Assembly: GCA_036426205.1 (NCBI GenBank)
Contig: CM071569.1
Coordinates: 285,380,418-285,444,417 of the forward strand
DNA: 64,000 nt
From: Ascaphus truei
Taxonomy: Eukaryota > Chordata > Amphibia > Anura > Ascaphidae
Direction of reading: 5' to 3'
The notes beneath the pieces were generated by a model. That model saw only the letters and a program-made list of their open reading frames with translations, had not been told where the DNA came from and ran no database searches. The position numbers and the translations under genes were made by a program. Below, in pieces: positions 11,217-21,205 of this stretch (position 1 is its first letter; every line of letters starts with the position of its first letter).

Positions 11217-11401
11217 CAGGGGTGGCCAACTCCAGTCCTGAAGGGCCACCGACAGGTCAGGTTTTAAGGCTATTCCTGCTTCAGCACAGGGGGCGCAATC
11301 AGTGGCTCAGTCATTATGACTGAGCCACCTGTGCTGAAGCAGGGATATCCTTAAAACCTGACCTGTCGGTGGCCCTTGAAAACTGGAGTTGGCCGCCCCT
11401 G
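11217..11401. mobile_element. hAT-like MITE, GGCCAACTCC family, copy B
   Basis: A 185-bp near-palindrome starting CAGGGGTGGCCAACTCC and ending GGAGTTGGCCGCCCCTG. The interior arms hold ACCTGTCGGTGGCC. The 8-bp flanks match at six of eight positions (11209-11216 and 11402-11409), as expected for an aged hAT target duplication. It is the most complete of the three copies. Confidence 0.8.
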
Positions 11402-11749
11402 GTTTATTTACTGAAGCAATGATAAAACAGGTACACGTGTGTGAACCAATTAGGTGCTCTAGAAGTATATCAGTTGCTGGATAATAGCCCGTTTTAATGA
11501 ATATACAGTGTGGGTCTTAGGCAAGGCTAACCTGGTAAAGGCAGTCTCTAACAATAACTTGGCTCTCCAGGAGCACTATAAGGTTAAAGTTGAAGGACTC
11601 ACCTAGGTCTAGCCGTCGGTGCCGTGCCCGTGACTGTCTCCTTTATCTGAAGCACCGCCAACCCTCGAATGACTCGTCCGTCGAGACCGGCGGTGAGGGA
11701 AGATCCAGCTATTCCAGCAACCCGGCGTGCGACCGGGAGTAACTGTTGA

Positions 11750-11961
11750 GTGAAAACACCTCGTGGAGGGGAAGGACGCGATGCACCGCCGTGCTGACAG
11801 ATTGAAGGCTGGTCAGGTGACTTGAAAAAACTTTATTGGAACGAGTGTAGAGCTAGCAGATACTTTGATGCGTTTCAGCCGATTGGCCTTTGTCAAAAAG
11901 TGTTTTTTTTGACAAAGCACGGCGGTGCATCACGTCCTTCCCCTCCACGAGGTGTTTTCAC
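11750..11961. repeat. Foldback with 46-bp arms
   Basis: The left arm (11750-11795, starting GTGAAAACACCTCGTGG) is the reverse complement of the right arm (11916-11961, ending CCACGAGGTGTTTTCAC) with about one mismatch. The 120-bp spacer contains a second small foldback with a GAAAC core (11862-11901). The high arm identity means a recent origin or gene conversion. Confidence 0.85.
11862..11901 (-). ncRNA. Degenerate hammerhead-like fold
   Basis: On the minus strand, outer arms ACTTT and AAAGT enclose TTGACAA (in place of CTGANGA), a GCC/GGC stem with AATC loop, and GAAACGCATC. The layout is the same as the motif at 62547-62588, but two conserved core bases are changed. A working ribozyme is therefore unlikely. 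Confidence 0.3.
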
Positions 11962-12610
11962 TATTTACTGAAGCAGACCACAAGAACCAGTTCCCTACAT
12001 CCAGTGCAGATTATTAGAAGTATACGAGATAAGCACTCTCGCTGAGTGGTACTTTGCCATGGGGGTGGAGGTGGGGAAGAGTGGGGGCTGACGGAGGCGG
12101 GTGATGGTCTGCGGTGTAATTATAAAGTAAATATAGAAAGCACTCGTGTGGTCTCGTGGAAAAGACGTTTAATTGCATTAGGTGGTTAACATTCCGGTCC
12201 TAATCGCGGACCTTTCTCAAGAAACATCAACCATGTCATAAATGTCAACACCTTTCTCACAAGACCACGTGACTTCTTTCTATTTCTGCAGAGTATGAGA
12301 AGCCACATTCCGTGGCCGGCGCATGGAGATTTGGAGAGCGAAAAAAGTGATGCGCAAAAGACGCAGAATGTGATACACCCAATTCTGACCCGTGCATCAG
12401 GAACTGCCACCCTAACTCCTTGTACTGACACTCCCAAATATGCAAGATGTCCCTCGTGGGGCAAAAACTGGATGCATGGAAGCGAAGATACGCATGATGA
12501 AAATGAAGCTATTCGCGTCAGCTTTGTTCTAGTATTCCCTCCATGCCTAGACAAAAGTAGAGGCAGCAGGCACTCATAAATTGAAGAAAAAGTAGCTTTT
12601 TTTTGCAGTC
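11962..12610. other. No gene recognised
   Basis: Frames of up to 122 aa on both strands overlap each other (12186-12579) and carry no domain. The region lies between repeat units. Confidence 0.3.
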
Positions 12611-12669
12611 AGATAATCCTCTGACGCGTTTCGTTCCCAGCTGGAACCAAAACGCATAGGAGGATAATG
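12611..12669. repeat. Hairpin with GAAACGCGT arm
   Basis: Inverted halves GCGTTTCGTTCC and GGAACCAAAACGC (12626-12655) around AGCTGG, inside wider arms GATAATCCTC and GGAGGATAAT. The minus strand shows a GTTCC/GGAAC stem followed by GAAACGCGTC, similar to the hammerhead-like family, but with no CTGANGA half. Confidence 0.45.
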
Positions 12670-12975
12670 TTAGGCTGCGGCCTCGCTGCTTGCGCTGCGA
12701 GGCTGCGGTCCGCAGAGAGCTGCAGGGGGAAAGACTGGAGGGGGCGTGGCGGGGCGCGACCGTGATGTCACCCGGCAGGTTCGCCCTCATTGGCTTAACT
12801 GCCGGGGGGGTGGCCTAGCGCTCCATCGCGACTCCTTCTCAATTTTCTTGAAAGCAGGAGTTTCTGTCGGCGCAGCGCGGCGGACCCCCCTCGCAGCGGG
12901 CCGGGCCCCTTTGTGGGGTGGCTCTTGTCCCTGCAGTGTCCGCCACAGCGGGCGCTGCAGTAGCCAGCAGTGACC
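12665..12975 (+). repeat. GC-rich dispersed repeat, copy 1
   Basis: CpG-rich block with GGCTGCGGCC..CGCTGC, CCGGCAGGTTCG.CCTCATTGGCT, GTGGCCTAGCGCTCC and TCTTGTCCCTGCAG followed by GCCACAGCGGGCGC. The same series of words is found inverted at 39640-40010. It has no protein motif. The CCTCATTGGCT word is CCAAT-box-like. Confidence 0.7.
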
Positions 12976-13499
12976 TGGCCTAACCGGTATAAAGTTACTT
13001 TCCTTCAATTTATGAGTATCTGCTTAATAATGATAATTATCTTAATAATTATAATTAATAATTAGATCCCCCAACAGCATTTGGTGCACTGCAATTTCAT
13101 GTTCCGGGACAGTGAGTACTAGGAGTGCACGCTCTTACAAACGCTTCTCTTAGTATGTAGACCCCAGTGTGTATGGGAGGACAGCAGGCGTGGAGCTGCC
13201 TCTCTTCCCTGTCACTGATTACATGCTATGTGCATACAGAATGTGTTTCTCCCATTTGGTATCCGATAGCATCGGTTCATTTTCCAGTTGACCTTGTCGG
13301 AGGAAACTGAGCCAGTGAGATGAAAGACCCGATAAATGGATGCAGTCAGATAAGGCGGCTGATGAGATCATTACGCGATTTGTCTTTTTTTTTTTTTCAC
13401 TTTTTTTTAATTAGTTTTCTGATTAATGGGAATTAAACACCTTTTCTGCTGAGGAGATCTGCAACCAAATGGGGCTGTGTATAAACGTATATATATAAG
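12976..13499. other. No gene recognised
   Basis: AT-rich interval with TAATTAT-type words (13020-13065) and T runs (13385-13410). Nothing coding. Confidence 0.4.
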
Positions 13500-14729
13500 T
13501 GTAGCCAGCTCCCCTTTTCCTTAGCGGACCCCCCCTCCAGATACTCACTGCAGCGGTCGGGAGATGGCGCTGCCGCTCGCGGGGAGGTGCAAGTGCGTGT
13601 GCGTGCACGGCGCACGCCTTTGGTGGCACGTGGGCGGTTTCCGGGTGCTGGTGCGGCAATTGTGGGCTGAGTGCTCCCGGCGGCTCCCGTTGCAGGGCGC
13701 CGACATCTTGGCTGGTGCGCACGCATGCGCAGTGTGACAGAATCACGGGGAGGCCAGAGGCAGGTCGCACATGCGCAGTAAGAAGCGCGCGAAAGGCGGC
13801 CAATCAAGAGAAGGCTCTGAGCAGGGCCTTCAAGTCCCATGAGCCTTAGGAACACCACGTGATGCCCGGCAACCAATAGGGTGTGAGGATCCTCAGAGGC
13901 AGGGAATAGGAAGCTGTCACGGAGCCCACGCTAGTTTAGTCGGCGCCAGGAGAGGCTAGGGGAAGGAGGTGAGGGTGCAGGGGTCAGTGACCCACTGCAC
14001 TAGGCCAGCAGCCCCCTAGGCCCCAGTTAGCCTTGAGCCACTCAGTAGTTTGTGGTGCTTCAGGGACAGGCCCCAGGTTAGGGACCCTGCCCCTTAGCTA
14101 TTACAGTTTCAGTTAGGGACACAGCGGACGCTGCGCTTCCCACCAAGAGGTTTGGGATCATGCCTACTCCGCCGAGAGAGTGGAACTGTACCCAGGGTGG
14201 ACAACCCTGACCAATCAACCTGCTGGAGGAACCGGACGTTGCCAGGAGGTCGCCGGATCCTTTTTGAAGATCCTTTGAACGCCCAGGTGCCGCCGCACTG
14301 AGCAGGTATTGTTACGCACGTGCACCACCTACAAAATACTCATACATATTGGCAGCGCTGACCACGGGACAAGGGTTATTCTGTGGACACGGTGTGGGGG
14401 TACACGGTGGTGGGCAAGGGGTATACACTCAGAAGAGGGAGTGAATGACATTGGGACTTTAGAGTATAAGATTATTATATGCATATCAGTAAAGGTTATT
14501 CTTGTTTATTCATACCAAGTGTGTGTCATTGGTTTGAGTCCTGTGAGGGACCCCTCCCGCCCTCCCCTCCCGCCCTGTCGGGATCCCTCCCAGGTGGAGG
14601 CGTTGCACCACGAGATAGAGTTATATATATGTACCCCAGGCTCCCCGAGTGGAGGCTTAGGCTCCTTAGAGCCACACAGGTAAAATACAGTATCAGTAGC
14701 GTCTATGTTCACAGGGAACACCCGTTACA
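13500..14729 (+). mobile_element. Solo-LTR-like element, TGTAGC...TTACA family (1230 bp)
   Basis: Starts TGTAGCCAGCTCC and ends AACACCCGTTACA, with a perfect TAAG duplication on both sides (13496-13499 and 14730-14733). It includes a CpG-rich first third and the family word GGTGGAGGCGTTGCACC near 14595. The inverted element at 33972-35401 shares the AGGGACACAGC.GACGCTGC block and the GGG(A)ATACCCGTTACA-type end. The TG...CA ends and 4-bp duplication indicate an LTR, probably Ty3/gypsy-type. Overlapping frames of 117-147 aa are not genes. Confidence 0.65.
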
Positions 14730-14889
14730 TAAGTCTTCAGTAATGGGCTCCTGGCCCCTCTGGTGCTGCTCATTATCTTCTTGCAGCCTCATCAGATGCC
14801 CGACACGGGCGTATTTCGTTTCTCGTACCTGACACATATTAGCAGATCAGAATGGGAGATTTGGTCGTGGCTTCTACGAGAAGGTACGT
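14730..14889. other. Shoulder of telomere-like array 2
   Basis: Mixed sequence with a GCCCGACACGGGC hairpin near 14797-14809, ending in GAGAAGGTACGT (14878-14889) directly before TTAGGG-like repeats. It matches the array boundary pattern described for array 1. Confidence 0.45.
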
Positions 14890-15060
14890 TTTAGGGTAGA
14901 GGGTTAAATTTAGGCGTTTTTGCGGTTATGGTAGGGGGTTAACTATGTGGGGTTTTATCGGTTAGGATAGGGAATAATTTAAGGGGTTAATTTAAGGCGT
15001 ATTAGTGGTTAGGGTAGGCGTTAACATAAGGGGTTTTGGCAATTAGGGTAGGGGTTCATT
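14890..15060 (+). repeat. Telomere-like array 2, left part
   Basis: TTAGGGTAGAGGGTT, GGGTAGGGGTTAA and AAGGGGTTTT words on the G-rich plus strand. Broken at 15060 by the LINE at 15061. The last array word GGGTAGGGGTTCATT (15046-15060) is nearly repeated at 22329-22343. Confidence 0.85.
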
Positions 15061-15456
15061 TTCTTTTTTCAACTTTGTATTTTATTCATTTTTTCAAAGA
15101 TACAGCAGTTGTGATACATCTTATAACATGGTTCATCCTTTCTGCAATATGTGCTACCAAACAAACTCACATATGAACACACTTAACATATACTCGGGGG
15201 GGGGGGGGGGGATGACACATTAGGAAAGAGGGGGGGGCGGGGGAAGGGGAACCCTGATTTCACCACAGCTGGTTCTTCTGTGGATCGCTGCCTCTCCTAG
15301 TCTGCCATCTCCTTGTAGGTGTTTCTACTGACATTACATGTTCCGCGCGTGCCCTTTCTGACTACTAAATCTGGGACCTTGGTAACCTCTATCTGTCTCA
15401 TCTGTCGTCGTTCTATGGTTGCTGCTATTCGTCAAAGGAGAACCCACCTTTCCCTA

Positions 15457-16593
15457 TCACAGCCAAATGGTGGCATTGCTCACCCCCGTGATGTCAGTTT
15501 GCGCCAGCCACGGAAACCAGACTTTTTGAAAATTTGAGCCAGTGTCATTGACCAAGCTTGTCTGGCAGACAAACCAAATTCTGTTGTGAATCTTCTCTAT
15601 CGATGGGATTGCGTTTTGTTTCCACAATGCCGCTGTCTCACACCTCATTGCTGTCGCAAAATGGGCGACTAATTTATTTCCTGCTCTCGACAGGCCCTCC
15701 AGTGGTTTATTTAATAAGAATAACCAAGGATCCAGAGGAATTTCGAGGCCCAAAATCCTCTTTAACCAAATCTGAAATTGTTCCCAGATCGGGCGCAATC
15801 GAGGGCAAGACCACAACATGTGCAACAGGTCCCCAGGCTCTCCACATTGTCTAGGACACAAGGGGGAGTGACCTGGTACAAATTTAGATAACCTAACTGG
15901 GGTGAGGTACCACCTCATTAATACTTTATATGAGTTCTCCTTTAATGTCGTGCAGATCGAGGTTTTTGCTACTGCCTCAAGTATGTCCTTCCAGTCCTCG
16001 TCCTCTAATGTTTCCCCTAGATCTCTTTCCCATTGAGTCATGTAGTCAAGTCTTTGTCTGCTTCCTTCTCCAGGATCGATTACTTCTCTATATAATCTAG
16101 ATGTGAGTCCCTGTGTGTCGTACCAACGCACACAGAGCGTTTCAAAATTTGTCACTATAGGACGATTCGTGTGTTTGGTGTAAAATGCCCGGATATGGAG
16201 GTATCTAAAGAATTCTGTGTTCGGGATGACTTTATCTGACTGAATCTGCGTGAATGTCTTAATAGTGATTCTGCCCTCCAGATCCTTCAGCCTCCCGTAC
16301 TCACTCTGTTTCCAGAGTAAAAAGTGTCCCTCGTCCATCCCCGGAGCAAAATCAGGATTTCCAAACAGTGGGGTCATCAGCGAGCTCTTAGTCGTCAGGG
16401 CACATCTAAATTTGGTTGCCTCACAGACTTCAAATGAGTTGAGCATTGAGGACAGCGGTCCCGAGATCTTCTTTAGTCTAGATTTTGGATACCAAATTAA
16501 ATTATGAATTTGTAATGGGGCACAAAGTTCACTCTCCAGTTCCACCCATCTACATAATTTCGAATCTGAGTGCCATTGAATAATTTGACTCAA
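15457..16593 (-). pseudogene. LINE ORF2, C-terminal part
   Basis: A 378-aa frame with the L1-type C-terminal region: WVELESELCAPLQIHNLIW, the thumb/linker segment, and the Cys/His block CPRQCGEPGDLLHMLWSC. In the family the Cys-rich segment helps bind RNA and is needed for retrotransposition. It is separated from the RT domain by stops and frameshifts (16593-16654, 16887-16960), so it is not translated with it. Confidence 0.85.
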
Positions 16594-16653
16594 TTGGGAC
16601 GCAAGGTACCGCCAATCCGCCTGCTATTTTGGGCCTCACCAGTATTTTCGCTT

Positions 16654-16887
16654 TTATTCTTGCTTTTTTGTTATTCCAAATAAATTGGAAAATTTGAGCT
16701 TGCATGTCTCTAATGTCTGCTGGACTAAGGGAAGTGTCTGGAAAAGATATAATAGACGGGGAAGAAGGTTCATTTTAACACTGTAAACTCTTCCAATCCA
16801 GGAGATACCATATGACGCCCATTCCTTCAGCTCCTTTCTCAAAGACTGTAAGAGCTTTGGATCATTTGCCTTATGTAACGACTTCAC
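16654..16887 (-). pseudogene. LINE ORF2, RT thumb/connector fragment
   Basis: A 77-aa frame with WASYGISWIGRVYSVKMNLLPRLLYLFQ, the conserved segment following the reverse-transcriptase palm in L1-type proteins. It lies in order between the RT and C-terminal fragments and is cut off by frame breaks. Confidence 0.8.
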
Positions 16888-16959
16888 CTCCCTAGTCAGA
16901 TTAACTCCTAGGTACTTAATTGCTTTGGGTTGCCAATTCAGATTGAAGTTAATCTCTAT

Positions 16960-17828
16960 TCATTTTTCGGTGTCTTTTGGGAGATTAAAATTCAGAGCCT
17001 CCGATTTTGCTTTGTTTATTTTGAACCCTGAGATCTCGTTAAACTTTTCCAGTAGGTAAAAGAGGTTGGGTAGAGAGACCAGGGGCCTAGACAATGTCAG
17101 AATAACATCATCCGCGTATAGTGCAGTTTTATATTCCTGAGAGCGAATTTGGATTCCCGTGATATCCTTATTACCTCGAATGTGGGCTGCTAGTGGCTCC
17201 ATGCAGAGGGCGAACAACAAGGGCGAGAGCGGGCAGCCTTGTCTTGTGCCACTTTTAATTTGCAATGATTCTGACGGGAACCCTTGATGGATTACCCGAG
17301 CTGCCGGGCTTGCGTATAGTGCTTTAATTGCCCAAGACACTGTGCCCCCCATTCCAAACGCTGCAAGCGTGGCATCCAGGTAGGGCCAGTCAATTCTATC
17401 GAAGGCTTTTTCAGCGTCTAAGCTTAATATAATTCCCGGGATCCTGTTGGTATTAATATATTCTATGGTATTGACTAGTCTCCTAGTGTTATCGGCCGCT
17501 TGCCTATCTTTGATAAAACCAACCTGATCCGGGTGAATCAGCCGAGGTAGACTAGAACTCAATCTATTGGCCATCATTTTGGAATACATTTTGATATCCG
17601 AATTAATCAATGAGATCGGCCTATAACTTGGACAATTTGTGGGGTCCTTGCCCTGTTTATAAATCACCGAGATGGACGCCTGCAGCATCTGGTCTGAAAA
17701 GGACCCCCCTGCCAGGATATTATTATACATCCGTAATAAGTGCGGGGTCAGAATCCCTATATATTTTTTATAATAGAGATTTGAAAATCCGTCTGGGCCC
17801 GGAGCCTTTGCAGGTTTGAGATTTGCAA
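16960..17828 (-). pseudogene. LINE ORF2, reverse transcriptase domain
   Basis: The main frame (17730-16960, 256 aa) contains SYRPISLINSDIKMYSKMMANRL, HPDQVGFIKDRQAADNTRRL, the first catalytic Asp in LSLDAEKAFDRIDW, SGTRQGCPLSPLLFALCMEPLA and the catalytic YADD in TALYADDVILTL. In another frame just upstream lies AKAPGPDGFSNLYYKKY (about 17810-17730). The catalytic aspartates are present. The protein is nevertheless broken on both sides, so this copy cannot supply a full ORF2p. Confidence 0.9.
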
Positions 17829-18104
17829 CTACCTCTGGTAGTTCTTTTCTGCTGTAAACTCTTTTTCTAGGAACTCTCGCTCCAACCTCGTTGTCCTTGG
17901 CAAATCCAAGTCAGCTAGAAAGTTCTCTAATGCTTTGCTCTTTTTATCGTTATGTCTCACCTTCTTCCCATCATACAATCTTTCATAATATGCTCTAAAC
18001 TCCTCAACTATGTGTTTGGGATTTGCCGTCAGCTCTCCCGTTCTAGTTTTAATCGAGTGAATTGTGTCGTTTTGTTGTTTGTTGCGAATTTTCCTAGCTA
18101 GCAT
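17829..18104 (-). pseudogene. LINE ORF2, segment before the RT
   Basis: A 91-aa frame with MLARKIRNKQQNDTIHSIKT, followed by an L1-like FRAYYERLYDG segment. This is the region between endonuclease and reverse transcriptase. The start Met is only the first in an already open frame. Confidence 0.75.
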
Positions 18105-18306
18105 GGTATCTGGCTTGTTCGCTTTTTCAAAAAATGTCCTCTTTGTCCAACGCAGTGTCTTCTCAGCCTGAGGGGGTAAGGAGTAGATTAAGTTCTATTC
18201 TTACATCTTTCAACTCCTTTAATGTCTCCTCTCTACCAGTTCGGTTATGCAGGATAGAGAGTTCATGGAGCTTGTCCCTTAGCTGGGTCGTTTTAGTCTC
18301 TTTCGC

Positions 18307-18591
18307 TTATTTTCTGCCTGCTGCTATATTTATCAGGACACCTCTCATTGTGGCCTTGTGAGCCTCCCATAAAGTGACTTGGGACTCCACATTGCCTATA
18401 TTTATCCTAAAAAATTGTGAAATCTCTTCTTTTATGTTCTGTGCTAACTCGGGTATCTTAATTAAGGATTCGTTTAGTTTCCAATTTGCTCCTGGGCTGG
18501 CCAGTCTAATTTGAGAGCACCTCAGTTCAATCAGTGCAGGATCCGACCATGAAATATCATGTATTCCTGAATAGGAGATCTGTGGAACCAA
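18307..18591 (-). pseudogene. LINE ORF2, end of endonuclease and linker
   Basis: A 94-aa frame with HDISWSDPALIEL, then WKLNESLI and TLWEAHKATMRG, in the order known for L1 ORF2. The endonuclease family has SDH at this place. Here the histidine is proline (SDP), so the catalytic His is missing even apart from the frame breaks. Confidence 0.75.
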
Positions 18592-19074
18592 TCAATTTGA
18601 TATGAAGAAGTAATCAATTCTACTGTAGCTGTCGTGTGGGTGCGAATAGAATGTGAAGCCTCTATCTCCAGGGTGCTGTTCCCTCCAAATGTCAACTAAT
18701 TGTCTGTCTCTGACACCCTGGCGAAGTGCTGTCCCCCCTACGGTCCTGTCTCTATTCCTCTGTTGTGATCTATCTACTGTCGGGTCTAACCGTTTGTTGA
18801 AGTCTCCTGCGATCACTATGCTTCCTTCCGTTACCCTATCCAGTTGCTCAAAAAACGAATGAAAAAACTGTGGGCCATTTTCACATGGGGCATAAACCGA
18901 AGCCAACGTTATATAGCTGTTATCTATTTTCCCCGTCAAGATAAGGTATCTTCCCTGCGTGTCTCTTTTAATCGAATCCACTTGAAAAGGGAAGTTGTTG
19001 TGGAACAGTATTGCCACCCCTTTTCTTTCTCCTGCGCGGACGCTAGAACTGGCTATGGAGTGAGCATCTCCCAC
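18592..19074 (-). pseudogene. LINE ORF2, APE-type endonuclease core (N-terminus missing)
   Basis: A 160-aa frame with GVAILFHNNFPFQ, YITLASVYAP, the catalytic IAGDFN motif and SRIDYFFIS. These are the central motifs of the apurinic-like endonuclease that nicks target DNA. The N-terminal catalytic part (the family's N-terminal Asn and Glu motifs) is not found upstream. In its place is the 601-bp duplicated insert beginning about 19064-19083. Confidence 0.85.
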
Positions 19075-20160
19075 TCTCAGGGGAACTTGCCTGCTTGCAG
19101 TGTGATTGTGTCAACTCTAATACAGAGTGCTTTTCCTGGTAATGTACAGGTTAATAAAAGCTTCAATCAGACTTAGAACTCTGCAACTAATTTTGACAGA
19201 TTTATTATAAATCATTCTTCCTGGCAATGCACAGGTTATTAAGAATTTATATTAGTGTAGGGACCCTTGAGGTGGGGTCTGCCGTGCAGTGGCTCAGGGG
19301 CTTACAACAATTAGGCCAAAATGTTAAACTAAAAGACCATTTTATTTAATAGATATCAATACATGTATATTTAGGTACTGTACCGTGTACAAAGTTTTGC
19401 TGGATGTGCATTGAGCTCTGTCTGTGTTTCATGTTCGTCTCTGGTTTTAAATGTATATTGCCATGCTCAGTAGCACTCCTCTGTGACACTTATACGCTTA
19501 TATATATGTTGTGGTTATTTTGGGGGTTCAACATGAGCTTGTGGGTGTTCGATATGTGTTACAATTCTTCTTCAGCTGGTCTTAGCTGATTGGAGGGTGG
19601 CAACCTCCTACCTAATTTAAGCTCACCCCCTCCCACTTTTAAATGGTTAAAAGCTCACTCCATAGCATCTCCCACTCTCAGGGAAACTTGCCTGCTTGCA
19701 GTGTGATTGTGACAACTCTAATACAGAGTGCTTTTCCTGGCAATATACAGGTTAATAAAAGCTTCAATCAGACTTAGAACTTTGCAACTAATTTTGACAG
19801 ATTTATTATAAATCATTCTTCCTGGCAATGCACATGTTATTAAGAATTTATATTAGTGTAGGGACCCTTGAGGTGTGGTCTGCTGTGCAGTGGCTCAGGG
19901 GCTCACAACAATTAGGCCAAAATGTTAAACTAAAAGACCATTTTATTTAATAGATATCAATACATGTATATTTAGGCACTGTACCGTGTATAAAGGTTTG
20001 CTGGATGTGCATTGAGCTCTGTCTGTGTTTCATGTTCATCTCTGGTTTTAAATGTATATTGCCATGCTCAGTAGCACTCCTCTGTGACACTTATATGTTT
20101 ATATATATGTTGTGGTTATTTTGGGTGTTCAACATGAACTTGTGGGTGTTCTATATGTTT
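19064..20160. repeat. 601-bp tandem duplication inside the LINE
   Basis: The word GCATCTCCCACTCTCAGG occurs at 19064 and again at 19665, and the following about 490 bp agree closely (for example the CATGTTCGTCTCTGGTTTTAAATG region near 19431 and 20032). The duplicated unit contains sequence foreign to the LINE after about 19083. Inverted words CTATGGAGTGAGC (19053) and GCTCACTCCATAG (19652) lie at the edges. It removes the endonuclease N-terminus. Confidence 0.85.
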
Positions 20161-20209
20161 ATTATTTGTAACACCCAGCTATCTAAACTTATTAACTATA
20201 TAACTCCGT

Positions 20210-21190
20210 GAATCACCTTTATTCCGCTCTCTATACCTTTGTCCTGGTTGTTCTGCATGTAGAGGGTTGCTGCTGTCGTCCACTATCTGGAAATTCTCAT
20301 GTAAATATTCCCCCCCTTATCCACAGCTCCAGATATAAATATATCTTCTCCTCCTCCTCCTCTCCAATCCTATGTTCTTCTTTCTACTCTTCTTCTATAC
20401 CTCATCTTATCTTTGCAGACACTTCCTTTAGCTAACCTGCCCAGCTTTCCACTCTCTACCTCGCCCTCTCTCCCCCACCTCCCTCTCTCCCCCACCTCCC
20501 TCTCCCCCCCACCTCTCTCTCCCCCATGAACCCCCCAGTCCTCCCCTCCCTTTGTCCTTGTCTGTCTCATCCCCCCCTTCCCTCGATCGCCCCGTATCAG
20601 GGTTCCTGGCAGCGGAGTTCGCGTACCTCTGCCGAGAGACCCTGCTTCCACCTCTCTCTCCGACACTTCCGGTTTCGCCATCTTCTCGCGTCATCTGGAG
20701 GCTCCCGGTCCCGGCTCCTGACGTCACATCCCGTCGGCAACTCATTGGATGAGCTGGTCCGCCTCCTTCCACCTCCCCGCTCATAGCTCCACCTTTCCTC
20801 CCTTCTTCTCTACCCTCGGAGCTCAGTCTCAGAGGATTCGCACCTTTTTTCTGCTCCGCCATCTTTTACCTGCGCTTTTCACCCGCTTCTTCCACAGCTC
20901 CTGGTTCTTCATCGATTCTTTTCCCTGGACGCCATCTTCCCTCTTCCTGAGCAGCCTCGTGGCAGGTTCTGTAGAATCCGCATTTTTGCATGGAAACAGT
21001 CCCAGAAATCCTAAGCATGTAGATTGCAATGTAGAACAACTGATAACAACATTAACTTTAGAAACATCTTGATCTTTTATAACTGTTGAGCCTCTGCACC
21101 GGCACTGTAACTTCCCCTTTGAGGGCTCGCCATTAATCTTTTTAGTGTTGCCATAAGTCTTTTAATGGGGTAATGGTGATTGGCAGGTAT
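20210..21190. other. CT-rich spacer between LINE ORF1 and ORF2
   Basis: Pyrimidine-rich on the plus strand, with a CTCTCTCCCCCACCTCC tandem at 20460-20525, then a CpG-rich part. The equivalent position in the first LINE (about 1700-2800) has the same character. The overlapping frames on both strands are products of the composition, not genes. Confidence 0.55.
20664..20945. promoter_or_regulatory. CpG-rich ETS/CRE/YY1-like module, second copy
   Basis: CTTCCGGTTT (20666), CGCCATCTT (near 20677, 20857 and 20930) and a full TGACGTCA (20719-20726). The same site types occur in the same order in the first LINE (2377-2613). Internal promoter for ORF2 or antisense promoter are both possible. The sequence does not decide. 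Confidence 0.4.
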
Positions 21191-21205
21191 TTAACTTTTC
21201 TGCAC

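Noticed and set aside
13423..13876. Overlapping 126- and 147-aa minus-strand frames
   Set aside because: They lie mostly inside the solo-LTR-like element at 13500-14729 and resemble no protein.
14787..14815. A further hammerhead motif (CTGATGAG near a GCCCG/CGGGC hairpin)
   Set aside because: The GAAA part lies on the wrong side of the hairpin and no stem II partner was found in a circularly permuted reading.
20370..20862. Glycine/arginine/glutamate-rich frames on the minus strand
   Set aside because: Products of the CT-rich LINE spacer; two frames open over the same bases.
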